Part shown: one piece after another, positions 15,317-28,300 of the stretch
Layout of the letters: each line of letters opens with the position of its first letter
How positions within the stretch are numbered: position 1 is the stretch's first letter
Assembly: GCF_030704535.1 (NCBI RefSeq)
Contig: NC_081810.1
Coordinates: forward strand, 3,691,501-3,755,500
Direction of reading: 5' to 3'
Source of the DNA: Vitis vinifera
Lineage: Eukaryota; Streptophyta; Magnoliopsida; Vitales; Vitaceae
DNA: 64,000 nucleotides
Notes under the pieces: model-generated
Databases searched by the model: none
The model's input: only the letters and a program-made list of their open reading frames with translations
What the model was told of the DNA's origin: nothing
Position numbers and translations under genes: made by a program

Positions 15317-15479
15317 TTTGAGTGAAGTTTGAGGAAGTGGAAGTTATGATTCTTGAGATGGGGGTACTGCAGATGAACAGATAGCTGAGTTATTGCATTA
15401 CTGGCAAAAGGTGGTGGGATAGGAAGGGTGGCCTACTGCCACTTCCACAGACATTTGGTGCATTCTCCATTACTAGTGA

Positions 15480-17480
15480 TCATTATTTATCGTTACAAAT
15501 TTGCTTCACCTCCCTCATCATTACATGTTTTCTCTTTTCGCAAAATTGCTTTTTAAATCAAATAAACTCTCACTTTATTAGGTAAGGAAAAAGAAAGAAA
15601 GAAAAACATGAATAAATTCATTCAGTGTATATATTTTTCTCAAGATTATATGAACTATGATATATAATATAGTTTATTTTTCTTCTTTTTTGAAGATCTT
15701 CAACTAAAATATAAGTATGAGAAAGGAAGTTTTATTTGTACTATAGAAAACCCATTATTAGTGTATTCCATTATCTATTAATTTATTATTTATTTTAGAT
15801 ATTCATTTAATTTGTAAAATTAATAATAAAATAAAATTATACATATACATAAATATAATTGTTCAATTTATAATATTTATTTAAAATAAAAAATTATACT
15901 ATATTTCTATATTTCTTATTAAAAAATACTAAAATTTTCTTAGTTTTAATAATATTTAAGATTAAAATATTTAAAATTTATAAATATATTTTTTATATAT
16001 TAAATAATAAATATATTTTAAATTCTTTTTTTAACCATAAATTAAAATTTTTTATTTTCTAAAATAATTAATATAAAAAATAACTAAAAAAAATAGCCAA
16101 AAATATATTTTAAAAAATGATAAATAATATATCTCACTACTTATTATATTTCATATTTGATTAATACATAGGATAAGATACATTGAACATATGAAATAAT
16201 AAGTGAGAAATTACCTTATTTCATTTTCTCATTATCATGTCTTCTATTATATCCGAAGAATCAAATATGACTTAATAATAAGAGATTAGATAATTTCATT
16301 TATAAATAAAAAATTTAGCGACTTAGCACGTAGTAAAAGTAACGGAATAATCAATATTTTCTTATCTAATATTATGGATTTAGATTTTTTTTTAAAAAAA
16401 AAAAAATAGCATGTGTTTCCCCATTATTTTATCATCATTTTTATCATTTTACCAATGGGTAGGTATTTTTTTTTATATTTCATCTGCAATTAATCCAAAT
16501 TTGTTAATTCCAAAACAAAACATGCTTTGTGAAATTCAACTTTTGATGCCCATATATTTTAATATCACCTACTTCCAATACAACTAGATGAATAAATATT
16601 ATAGTGGAAGGCTTTGAAATAATGGAGATTACAAGTTCAAAAGATACGGAATCAACACCCTAACAATTTCTACCTCTTAACACCCCAAAAAAAGTTGTTT
16701 AAGATTTCTCCCTCCTTGTGATGGGAAAAGAGGGTCAAGATCCCATAAACAAGGTTTCCCATTCCAGAATTTTGGTATTTAAAAGAAGCACTTGAATCAA
16801 AGTGTAGTATAAAGACTAGGCACTTGAATCAAAATGTAGTAGTATAAAGACTAATAATGGCGGCAAATTGAATGTTGTATATTAAAAGGGTCAAAAAGAA
16901 TGTATGGCTTTTGCTTTTGCATAATATGCCTTTAACAGGAGGGCGGGAGAAAAACCCACTTCCCTGCTGTGGGGGAAGGGCTTTAGTTCCGTCCCCATCA
17001 ACTCCAAACCCTTCCTTTCATGGGGATTTCTTTGTCCAATTCACTTCATTTGGACCATATTTACGAACATGTATACATATAAAAAAACAAGGGGGAATGA
17101 TCTTAGAACAATATTATGTTCAATTATCAAAGCTAGGCAAACCCCACATCATACAGATCCTGTGTCCGATTTATCATATACTATAAGTAACAAATCACGT
17201 GGGATCTCAGCTGACCCACCGCCTCCTAAATGCCACCACCATGTGATTAAAAAATAAAACTGTGTCGAACCAGATAAGAAGACATGAAGAAAGATATGAA
17301 AGAAAATGAATGGTTGTTAGGCATGGAACTACTGTCACTACAAAGAAGAAAACACAAGGCTCGGTTGAGATGTGATTTGAAACCATTCAGTCTTTGTCTG
17401 CTACCATTTTACAAGCCAAATCACACTCATATTTTTTTTCAATATTCAAGGGAATTTTCTTTTTCTTTCTTTTTGGGGGC
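15480..17480. other. A+T-rich intergenic region
   Basis: 15600-16450 is extremely A+T-rich with no coding potential. 16870-17480 has moderately long open frames without any recognisable domain, codon bias or splice context. CACGTG occurs at 17196-17201. I see no supportable gene. Confidence 0.45.
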
Positions 17481-17500
17481 CATCCATTCATGTGGTGTGT

Positions 17501-17552
17501 GAGACATGGGGAGGTTGTGGGTGTGTGAGACACGGGGAGGTTGTGGGTGTGT
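17501..17552. repeat. 26-bp tandem duplication
   Basis: Two adjacent 26-bp units (17501-17526 and 17527-17552) begin GAGACAYGGGGAGGTTGTGG and differ by one base. No function is apparent. Confidence 0.85.
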
Positions 17553-18610
17553 CCCCAATTTCAGAAGTGAAAATGACCACACAATGCTTGAGGATATTCT
17601 GAAAGAGGGGGACTCGATAGAAACCCCGGGATTCCAAATTCAAACAGAAACCTTTTATCCTCGCCTATGGCGATGCTCAAGCTTTGAAATAAAAGGAACA
17701 GGACCCCCTGGCCACACATTTTGCTAGATTATAAACAAGTGTGCCGCCTACAATGTATATAAAGGCCATCCATATAGGCAATTCACCAAATCCTTACTCA
17801 CCTGTCAAGTATAAGAATTTTAATAAAGATGATAAAGCAAAAGAAGAAAAAAAAGCAGAGGGCAGATGAGTCTGGATGCAGCAAACCTTTTCCTATGAAG
17901 CTTGAGCTACTTTAAAGAGTGATTAAGGCTTAAAGTTGTATGCAGTAGGTTTGGTATAGATGAGGTGGGGCTCGGAGATGTTCTCTTTGTTTTTTTTTTC
18001 TAAAGTGTCTAGGACGGTCCACCTATGGTTGGGGAACTGGTAACCCAGTACTGGATAGAAAGATAAGCCTCCAGCTCTACATTAGAGAAGGCATTCAGAC
18101 TTCATTATCAGGTTTACCTGGAATTTAGAATACAATAATTATATGGAGTACACGTAATACCGCATTAAAAAAAAAATCAACATATATGGTGACAGGCATA
18201 CCATGAATTGCCTCCAATATGGTAGCACAATACACTGCAATTGGATGTCCGGGTTGACTTGAAAGTTCATCCTATGAGAGATCAGGCACCAGCACAGCCA
18301 CAGGCAAGGAAGCAGCCCCACCACAATGTGTACATAGTACATATTTACCTAATAATTAATTACCAACATTCCCGTACCTATATAGGATGACATAAGGATC
18401 CATCTAGTGCTAAAATCCCTACAATCTTCAAAATATTAATAACAGCATTAGGTATGCTAAAGTTGGTCCTAAGCTTTTTTGCCTATCTCAGTTCCAAAAG
18501 GTCCCTCAAAAGGCATTATCCCCTAGGCAACACATCATCTGCCACATATGGGTATAAATCAGTTCAGCCATGGACTTGGAACTTCAATCAGGCTAATCCA
18601 TAATCTAAAG

Positions 18611-18902
18611 GAGCTATGTTTGGTTCAAAAAAGGTTTGAGGGAAAGAAAATTGAGAAGAAAAATACAAGGAAAGAAAAGGGTAAGTGCAACTTATAAAAC
18701 TTATTTCGTTTGGTTTTCAATGGAAAAGCTGAGGGAAAGAAAATTAAATTGCTGAGGAATGGTAATTTCCTAAACTTTTACCCACCTTTTTTTTTTTAAA
18801 GAAAAATGAGGAGAAAAATCTTTTCGCATTTCCCCTTTCCTCAGTGTTTTTTTTACCTTGCTTTTTTCCATGGTATCTCAACATAAGAACCAAATATAGC
18901 TC
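18611..18902. mobile_element. Candidate MITE (292 bp) with 16-bp terminal inverted repeats
   Basis: The left end GAGCTATGTTTGGTTC (18611-18626) is the near-perfect inverse complement of the right end GAACCAAATATAGCTC (18887-18902), with one mismatch. The interior is purine-rich and non-coding. A clear target-site duplication was not found (flanks CTAAAG and AAAAGT share only AAAG), so the family is unassigned. Confidence 0.55.
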
Positions 18903-19307
18903 AAAAGTCACAACCCCAACTCCACTGGTTGGCTGGATATATATACATATATATATAGGTACATGCAAGAGTTCTAACAATTAGAACTTGGCAATATAAT
19001 AACCTAAAATCTTTGCTTGTATTTGCTATTAGAAATTACCTCTCCAGCCCTCTAATCTGGTAGTACCAAGCCCAAAGGAAACACCACCACCAAAACTTTC
19101 CTTTTCTGTTTCCCCAAAAGGGATCCAGTGATCAGAAAATCTCATTATGGTTGAAATTTAAATATAACAATCATTAAGTTAAATAGGCTTCAACAATCCT
19201 GAAAATTTTATAAACATCAAATAAAAATAATAAACTAAAAGCTCTTATCAAAACTTCCAATGGCAAGGATTTAGAACCAAGATGATCTCTTTTAAAGCTT
19301 GGTCCAT

Positions 19308-22300
19308 TTACCTCTCCAGTAGCATCACCATTTCGCAGTGAGGAGTATGTGGAAAAAGATCAACAGCCATGGCTTTGACAGGTTGGAAAGGCTCCGAGTT
19401 GGGCATTGACTTGGCCCTATGCCGCGCCAGACCAGCACTGCTCATGTTCCTCCACCCTCTGTTGTTTTTATTCCCTTTCTCAGTTTTATCAGCAGATGGT
19501 GTGCAGAGCTCAATGGCATTTGCCACCAAGCTTTCAGGATTACAGGAAATGTAACTGAAGAAGACAAAAAGGAAGTAAAAATAAGATTCCAGAAAAGGTA
19601 GTATATAACACACATAATACACAAGCAGCACACACCCACGCCCACACATATAAGCAATAAGACAAATAATACAATGTGGGCACTGACACAAGCCTCCGTA
19701 GACATGCGTGAGTTCTCAGAGCTTTAATCACCTGCATTCACACAAACAAGAATCATATAAACAATTTGTCCCCTTATGGGTATGGAAATGCAGTCAAAGA
19801 CTCATTTAAAAAAATAAAAAAACTTAAATCCAAAGTTCTAAATCCAGTATAAGCATCTTATATTCAATTTAGGACTGCAAATGGAAGGTAAGAGTCTAAC
19901 TGACAACAGATTCGCAGAAACCATTTAAGTGATCAATATGGCAAAGAAACTGGGTGATGAGCATGAGATCTACTCTATCACTAATCAATTTCATAGTCCG
20001 ACAGAAATTATTAGCTTGGATGATCCAGATTTGAGTTGCTGGGTTTTATTGGAGACAAGATTGCACCTATGTAATCAGATGAGGCATACAGATTATGGTT
20101 GCAATATTTGTAAGCGACTATATCTTGAGTCACATAGTTGAACCCAGGGTATTCCTCTTATATATCCCTCTAAAATTATTTCAGTAAATAGCAAAAATCA
20201 TGTATAGGAAACTATGCTAGTTTATTCTAGAAATTTTTTGGGCTGAATGATTGAACCATGCAAACTAGAATGGATGATTGAAGGGTGTAGAGCCTATTCC
20301 CAAAGAACTTTACTCCACTCACTTAACCTTAGTGTTGGAATCTCACCCAACCTCATCCATCCATATGCAATATCTGGTTAGAGATGATATGCCCTCTTTA
20401 GAAGTCTAAAATTAAGGTCACAGAAATTTAATAGGTATTTTTGGTTGGAAGACAAGTGTCGATAGTTGATGTTTGAGTTAATATTTTCTTCATTTGTTGT
20501 TAAAATCGAGGCTTTAAGCCTCACATATATTGTGAAGCACTTAGGTTGAGGGAAGCATTCATAGTAGATCTTCGAGACTTTGAGTTATTAGTTTCTTATT
20601 TTATTATTGTTGTTCCTATTCTTATTCTTATATATTTTGATAGATTTAGTTTCAGTTATGTTTAACTGGCAAGTCCTTGGTTTGTTATAGTTTTATTGTT
20701 CTTTTATTTTTTATTTTTTAATAGGTAAGTGAAAAGATTTGATAAATAAGCGCCAAAGAAATGACAGACCAAAATGCACAGCATGTACGCAAAATGCATC
20801 AAAAGGCACAACCAAAATACAGAACACGCAAAAAACAACTCCCTCTCTTAACGAACACATACCTTATCAATTCCCCAATTAGTTTCCAAAGTCAACATAG
20901 TGTCACAATTGAAGCTTATAGGATGTGAAATCAGTTGATCAGAAACTTCTTATGATGGAAAAATTATTTATTTATTTATTATTTTTTTTATGGATCAATT
21001 TGCTCTTACACCAAATTGATGTAGGACTATCAAAGCACCCTTTTCATATAGAAGAAATTGGGCTCATAAGGAATTAGATAAGAGGAGGAGAAAGTAGAGG
21101 ATAAATTATAAGAGAGTAATAAGGAGAGAGAGAAGATACAAATTTTCTGAATATTTCTCAAAATTAATAATGACCCCCATTGTTATAATCAGCACTATTT
21201 ATGAGGATTAAAGATGCTAATCTTAAGGAAATACAATTTTAATCCTAGTTGAAATACTAAACTAGAATAATAAGAATTAGAACTAAATTAAAAACTAATT
21301 CTAATAAGAATAGAAATCCTAATTTTAAAGCAAATAGGAATCCTAATTAGAGTGCAAATGGGAATATTTCTCATCCTCTACATATACATCTAGAATAAAC
21401 TGGAAATGAGTGACCTTGATCCTCATCACCAACAATTTTCTTTCGTTTTCAAAAACTAGAGCCTTACTTGGACCTTGGGCAAACAATATGTAGATTTTGC
21501 AATACTAAACAAAATTAAATCAAATGATTCTAACTACACAATTTTCACCAACAAAATATTGGTGAGCCCCTGTTAAAAGTGGCAAATTTACAATTGAAGG
21601 AACACAAACAGAACCAGCTACACATTAAATCAATATTATGAAGTTATAGGAAAAGTCTGCCACTTTCACCATCAAAAGATTGGCGAATCTATCTAAATAT
21701 TGACAGTTAAAAAGATTTTTTTTTTTTTATAGGTAAATGCACAAGTAAATTTTATAAATGAAGAATAAAGAGCGCCTAAAGGTCAACCCAAAGCATACAG
21801 GAAGTATACAACAAGCGCCAAACGGCAAAAACAAAAAAGAAGAGGGGATACAAAAAACCTCACCCGCCCTCACCTAAAACCCAACCAATCAAAAAAGTCG
21901 ATTAAAGGTAAAGGTCCTTCATCTATATACAGCTTAGTCCAAGACCAAAAACTACACACAAAAGAATTCTTCATCCTATAAATCGAAAGCTCTTCATTGT
22001 CGAAGGTTATCATGTTTCTTTCCTTCCACATCGCCCAAAAAAGGCATAAAGGAGCCAACAACCAAGCCTTTTTACTCTGCTTGCCTATAAAGGACCCATG
22101 CCAACCAAGGAGAGTCTCTCTAACCAAGAATGAAAGAACTCATGTCACACCAAAAAGATTAAATAATAAGTCCCACAAAACCCTAGTCTTCATGCAATGG
22201 ATTAAAATGTGATTAGTAGACACTTTGTCAACAAGACAAAGGAAACATCTATTAGGGAGGGTCCACCCCCTCCTCTTTAGTTGATGTAACGTTAAGACTT

Positions 22301-25300
22301 TACTCCACGAGACTTCCCATGCAAAAAAATCCACTTTGGGAGGAACATAAGGGCTTCATATGATACTCCTCGGAAATAGGACTACATTTCCAAGCTCCAC
22401 TGCCCTATATAGGGACTTAACAGAAAAAAATCTCACATTTAGTCTTTTTCCATAACACCCTATCCTCCAAATTTGCACTTACCCTCTTCCCTTGAATTGT
22501 CAAGAGGAGTTGTTCCACCATGTCCACCTCTCAATCATTGAAAGGCCAAGAAAAACAAAGACTCCAACTCCCCCCCGCCCTCAACTGAAGAGTCTCAAAC
22601 CTCCGCCACCAACTCCTCTTTGAATACTGCCAAAGCATACAATGAAGGGAAAGATTCATACAATACCTCATCATCACACCACTTATCCTTCTAAAATCTC
22701 ACTCTTCTACCATTACCCACAGAAAACACAATGTTGTTCAACAAAGAACCTTCCTTCCTAATCTCCTTCCACAACCCCACTCCAAACCCCTCTTTCACTA
22801 CCCGAGTATACCACCCCCCTTGTTCTACTCCAAATTTCCAACCGATAACTTGCTTCCAAAGAGCCTCCGTTTCTTCCATGAAGCACCAACTAAATTTACA
22901 CAAAAAGGCCCTATTAAGTGTAGAAAGACATCTAACACCCAAACCACCCCTTACTTTTATCTGAGCAAACAACTGCCCACTTAACAAGATGAGTTTTCTG
23001 CTCCAAAGCTCCCCTACCCCAAAGAAAGTCTCTTTGGATTTGCTCTAGTCTCAATCTAACCACTTTAGGCATACGCAAAAGAGACATGTAGTAAATGGGG
23101 ATGTTGGACAAAGTGCTTCAAATGAGAGTGAGTATCCCTCCTCTAGAAATAAATTGCCTCTTCCACATGGCTAATCTCTTCCAAAACCTCTCCTCCATCC
23201 CATCCCAAGCCACCATAGATTTGTGCAAAGCACCCAAGGGAAGCCTTAAGTAAGAGGAAGGAAGCACCCCTATTTTGCACCCAAGCTCAAGAGCCAACTC
23301 CTTCACATTCTCCACCCTTCCCATCGAAAGAATCTCACTTTTGTCCAAATTAATTCTCAAACTAAAGATGGCTTCAAACCACATTAACAACTAGCTCAAG
23401 TAAGCCAACTGGTCCTAATAAGCCACATAAAAAAAATCAGCGTATCATCAGCATACAACAAATGGGTGATTTGAATACCCTCACCACCCCTTCCTTTATT
23501 TTTATTTTTTGATAAGTGAGTGTAATGTATTACGAAAAAGACACTAAAATAGAAACTTAAGATGTACAAGAAAAGGGAGACTCACCCCCTTACAGCTGAA
23601 ACAAAAACTGACCAAACAAGATGTACAATTTAGACTATCTTTTATAAACAATTTAGACTCCGACCAAAGCAAATATACAAAAAAAACTTTCAGCTTTGCA
23701 AGGATAGCACACCATCATCAAAAGCAATCTTGTTCCTTGTCTTCCAAACTGACTAAAACAAGCATAAAGGGCCCGCATTCCAAACTGCCCTATGCTTCTT
23801 ACCCACAAAAGCCCTTTTTCACCCCAAGAGGGTTTCCCTAACAGAGAAAGGAAACACCCAATGCACTCCAAACAAAGTAAAGAACAGTTTCCACACTTCC
23901 CTTGTTTTTTCGCAATGGAGAAGAAGATGGTCAATAAACTCCTCATGCGCTTGGCACAAATAACATCTATTTGCTAAGGCCCACCCCCTCTTTTGAACTT
24001 GGTCCAAGGTAAGAACTTTTACCCAAGTCGCTTCCCAAGCAAAAAAACTTACTTTTGGTTGCACACTTGAGTTCCAACAGGTTTTCCACCTTCTCTATTT
24101 CCCAATCATTAAAAGGCCTAGAGAAGCAAGGGCTCCAACTCCACCCCTCTCCCCCCTTTCCTCACTTTTTGAAGCAGACCACACATCTTTCACCAAGGCC
24201 TCTTTGGAGGTAGCAATGGAAAATAAGGCGGGAAAAGAATCGCATAGAGATGCAACTCCACACCACTTATCCTTCCAAAAACTCTCTCTACCCATTTCCC
24301 ACCATAAAAGAAAATCTAGAGCTAACAAGGTGCCCCAGCTTCCTAATTGCTTTCCACAAGCCTACACCATACCCCTCCCTTACTTCTTGAGAACACTAAC
24401 CTCCACGTTCCTCCCCATATTTTCCCCTTATTACTTGATTCCAAAAAACCTCTTTTTTATTTGCATAGCGCCAACTCCATGTGCCAAGGAGAGCCTTATT
24501 GAGCAAAATAAGGCTCTTCACCCCCAGGCCCCCTTTTCTCTTGTCTAAACAAATTGTCGACCATCTAACCAAATGAAGTTTTTTCTTCAAGGCCCCACCT
24601 CCCCATAGAAAACCCCTTTGAATCTGTTCCAATCTCATTCTAACCACTCTAGGCAGATGGAGGATAGACATAAGATAAATTGGCAAACTAGAAAGCGTGT
24701 TTCGTATCAAGGTGATTCTCCCTCCCTTGGAGATATATTGATGCTTCCACATAGCCAATCTCTTACAAACCTTTTCCTCAATACCATCCCAAGCTGCCAC
24801 AGAATTAAAACGAGCACCCAACAGCATCCCCAAATAAGTAGACGACAAGCTTCCCACCTTACATCCGAGTTCCGCAGCCAAGTCTTCCACATTCTCCACC
24901 CTTCCCACTAGGATCAGCTCACTTTTATCCATATTAACTCTCAAACCAAAGATTGCCTCAAACCACATCAGCAACCACTGCAAAAACATCATCTGCTCCT
25001 CACACGCCTCACAGAAAATCAACTTATTGACTTCTCAACTGGTGGGTGTTGTATTGCATGGATGCCTAAATTGGTAAACCAAATTGTAGATAAATTGCCC
25101 AAGTGAAGAGCTCTTTTATCAAAGGCTTTTCCTACCGCCTTAAGTGTTGTTTTTCTATGTTGGGATTAAGTTTCAGTTGGGGGTTTTCTGGCGAGTTTCT
25201 TCACATGCCCTGCTGTTTGGGGATGACCCCTCTTTCCAATGTCTCTTTTCATCAGTGTTTGATTTGAAGGATAGCTCATCCTTATACTCATTTCTGTTTT

Positions 25301-28300
25301 GGTTAACAAAATCTAAGCTTTTCTACTGAAAATGGCTTACTGAGGAACCAATGAGATTCAGAAAAAAAAAAAAAAAAAAACCTATGTGGAGTGGATTTTA
25401 CAGGTCCAAATTCCATCCAGGAGTGGAATTAGAATGAATTCAATCATAATATTTAAAATCTTTCTTTTTATTGTACCTTCATCACTTAACCATATCAAAA
25501 CTCAAAAGCAAAAGGTTTCAACATACAATTCCTTCTTATTTAAATTCTGTCCAGCACCAAACAAGAGAAAGGAAATAAAAAGCAACTTCTTTTCTACCAA
25601 TTTGTTAAATTCATTTTCCTCAGTAGTTGGTTTCAGACAGAGTGACATTAACATCGATTATCGAATATCTACTTGCAACAAACAAGAGTTAAAAATGTTA
25701 TGCTTAATAGAATGAACATGACCATTTCAAGAAAGACCAAACAAATGTGTTAGCATGTGGAATAAGGCATATAGGAGCCTAAGAAGTACTTACAATGGGA
25801 TGAAGTCCACCACGTGGAGGATCAACTATAGCAACAAAGTTTTTAAATTGCCGCACTGAAATATTCCCATCTTTTGAAGAGCAACCATTGTGAAGTTCAT
25901 TTTTGGATTCTCGCTGAACATTTTCTAAACACCCAGAGGCACCTTTACCACTTTCAAGCTCATGGCTTGAGCTGCCTTCAGGATTTAGTGCATTGTTAAT
26001 GGACTCCATTTTGTCTTCACTGTTAGAAATCACTTTGTCATCGCTTTGAGAGAAATCTGGAACCTCATTTTGCCTCTGAGGCACACTTAAATACTCTTTC
26101 AGTAGAGACCCCATCACATCCTCTGCCTACAGGAGTGGCAGATGTACAAACACAAGACATAGTAGTTGAGAAGCAAATATGAAAATCAATTCAGAGAAAT
26201 TTGAAATTAAAAAATGATATAAAATAAGAAAGAAAAATAACTGAAATTACATATTTCTTTTCATCATGATTTGTCCTCACAACTTGAATATTGCAATGAA
26301 AACCTCTATTTCATGTCTTCTTCTTCCTCCATTTTTTAAGACCTCAATAGCTGGTTTATTTCATTTAAATAGTACAAATCAAGTAAAAAATAAAGAACCC
26401 AAATCCTCACCTTTGCACAAACAAATCTACAGTTTTTGATGCCATTTAGTTCGGCATTCCTCTGAGCATCTGAAACTGCAGAAGCATTCATTTCAATACC
26501 AACAACCTGGAAAGATTTCAAAGCGAAACAAAAATCAGAAATTTGAGACAGTATGATTAAATAATAAGAAAAGGAGAGAATTTCTTAATGGAAACAGCAG
26601 TAGACTGTAAATACTCTGAATATCAGGTTCAGCGAGGCAGTGCAATATAAATTATAATAGTCCCTTATATGAATATTTTTATTTAAGCGGATCCCTGTTG
26701 TTCTTTTCTTTTTTTCTTCTTCTTCTTTGAAGGCTTAAAAGGTGGACCTCAGTGTCGCACGAGCATTGAATATTTGGATGTCCATCAGATACAATGTCAG
26801 AAAACAAGTTCAAAAGAAACTAAAGTTCATAGACATTGGTGGGTGAGTATTACCATACCAACACGATGTGCTAAGGTAAGGCCAATTGTTCCAGTCCCAC
26901 AACATACATCAAATAGCAAGGTATCAGGACCCAAACCAGCCCAATCCCCAGCAAGTGAATAAAGCTTCTCTGCAGCCAGTGTGTTAACCTGCAGTATTTT
27001 GAGACTTAAAATTTTACAATTTTACAAGCAAACTTTTGAGTAAGTAGAAGATTCAGTCATTATAGGTCCTAACTTGAAAGAAAGCTGTGGGAGATATACA
27101 GAACCGAAGATTGCTTATATAATCATGAATCCTCGCTTCTACAATCTGACCACCTGCATCAGGTCCAGAGTCACTTCCTTCTTTAGGAATGGGTAATGGC
27201 CGTAATGGAGCATCAGCTGATGCAACATTTGATATTCCTTTGTGATCCTGCATAAGAAGCAACCACCAAAAAGAAAAGATAGTACTTTGAAAAAGGATGG
27301 ATTGATTGTTTCATAAATAAGATTATGTCCAGAGGGTGCATACATCTCAAAGGAGGTTATTTTTATACATCAATCAGACAAAGCATATTTAATACATGTA
27401 GGCAAAAATACATGTTAATTAAGCAGCGTTTAATAGTACAAACATGCCATGCATTCCATCTGGAGATTTGGAGCACCATGTATCTACAGACCGACGATTC
27501 CATCCAAACTTTCCAACTTTGTATATCCTGGTTTCTATTCCTTACCAGCAGTCATCTTGACCATAAAAAAATGGAATGGCCTACATGTTGTTAATTAAGC
27601 AGCAGTTAATAGTACAAACATACTATGCATTCCATCAGGAAACTTTCAGCACCATGTATCTACAGACCAACGATTCCATCCAAACTTTCCAACTTTGTGT
27701 ATCCTGATTTCTGTTCCTTACCAGCAGTAATCTTGATCATAAAAACTGGAATGTTGTTTAACACATCCATTTTAATTTAGCAACCCTAAGAATTTCTTCT
27801 AGTTGGCCCCCTTATGTTAACCTTTTCTTTTCATTTGCTTCTGCTTATCAATAGATATCTTCTTGCAAATGCTTACTGATTTCATCAACTGATGATCTCA
27901 CCATCATAGAGGCGCATGGTATTCCTCTACAAAGTTGCTGCAACTGCAGCTGACGTGGTGGGTGCGTAAAAACATTCTGATTTTTTAAAAATCCTACTAA
28001 CACAGCAAACACAACATATATATATATTGGCAACCATGTAGTGGCATATATGTAAAAGCAAGCAATATTTGTGTATCAAAATCGAAGGAAGCAAATCAGA
28101 AAAATAAAATTTAGACAGGAAAAAGACAAAGGAAGTATATCAAGAAGTCTAAAATATTTGGTTATTATGTTTGAGTCTAAAGACTTGTATCCCGCTATTA
28201 ATGTAAGAATTCAAAGTACTTTGCCTACAAAGTGCAGCAACTGCAAAATAAGAATTTAGCAAGCAAGTCAGCCTCAAAAGAAACATATGGGAAGTTGGTG

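Noticed and set aside
16872..17727. Several open frames of 62-104 codons on the plus strand
   Set aside because: No domain, no conserved motif, no splice or UTR context, and compositions typical of chance frames.
18139..18342. Possible extra 3' exon of the TRM2-like gene
   Set aside because: The gene already ends with the family-typical HCEMVMLLER followed by TAA at 19310-19308. The frame here has no similarity to the family.
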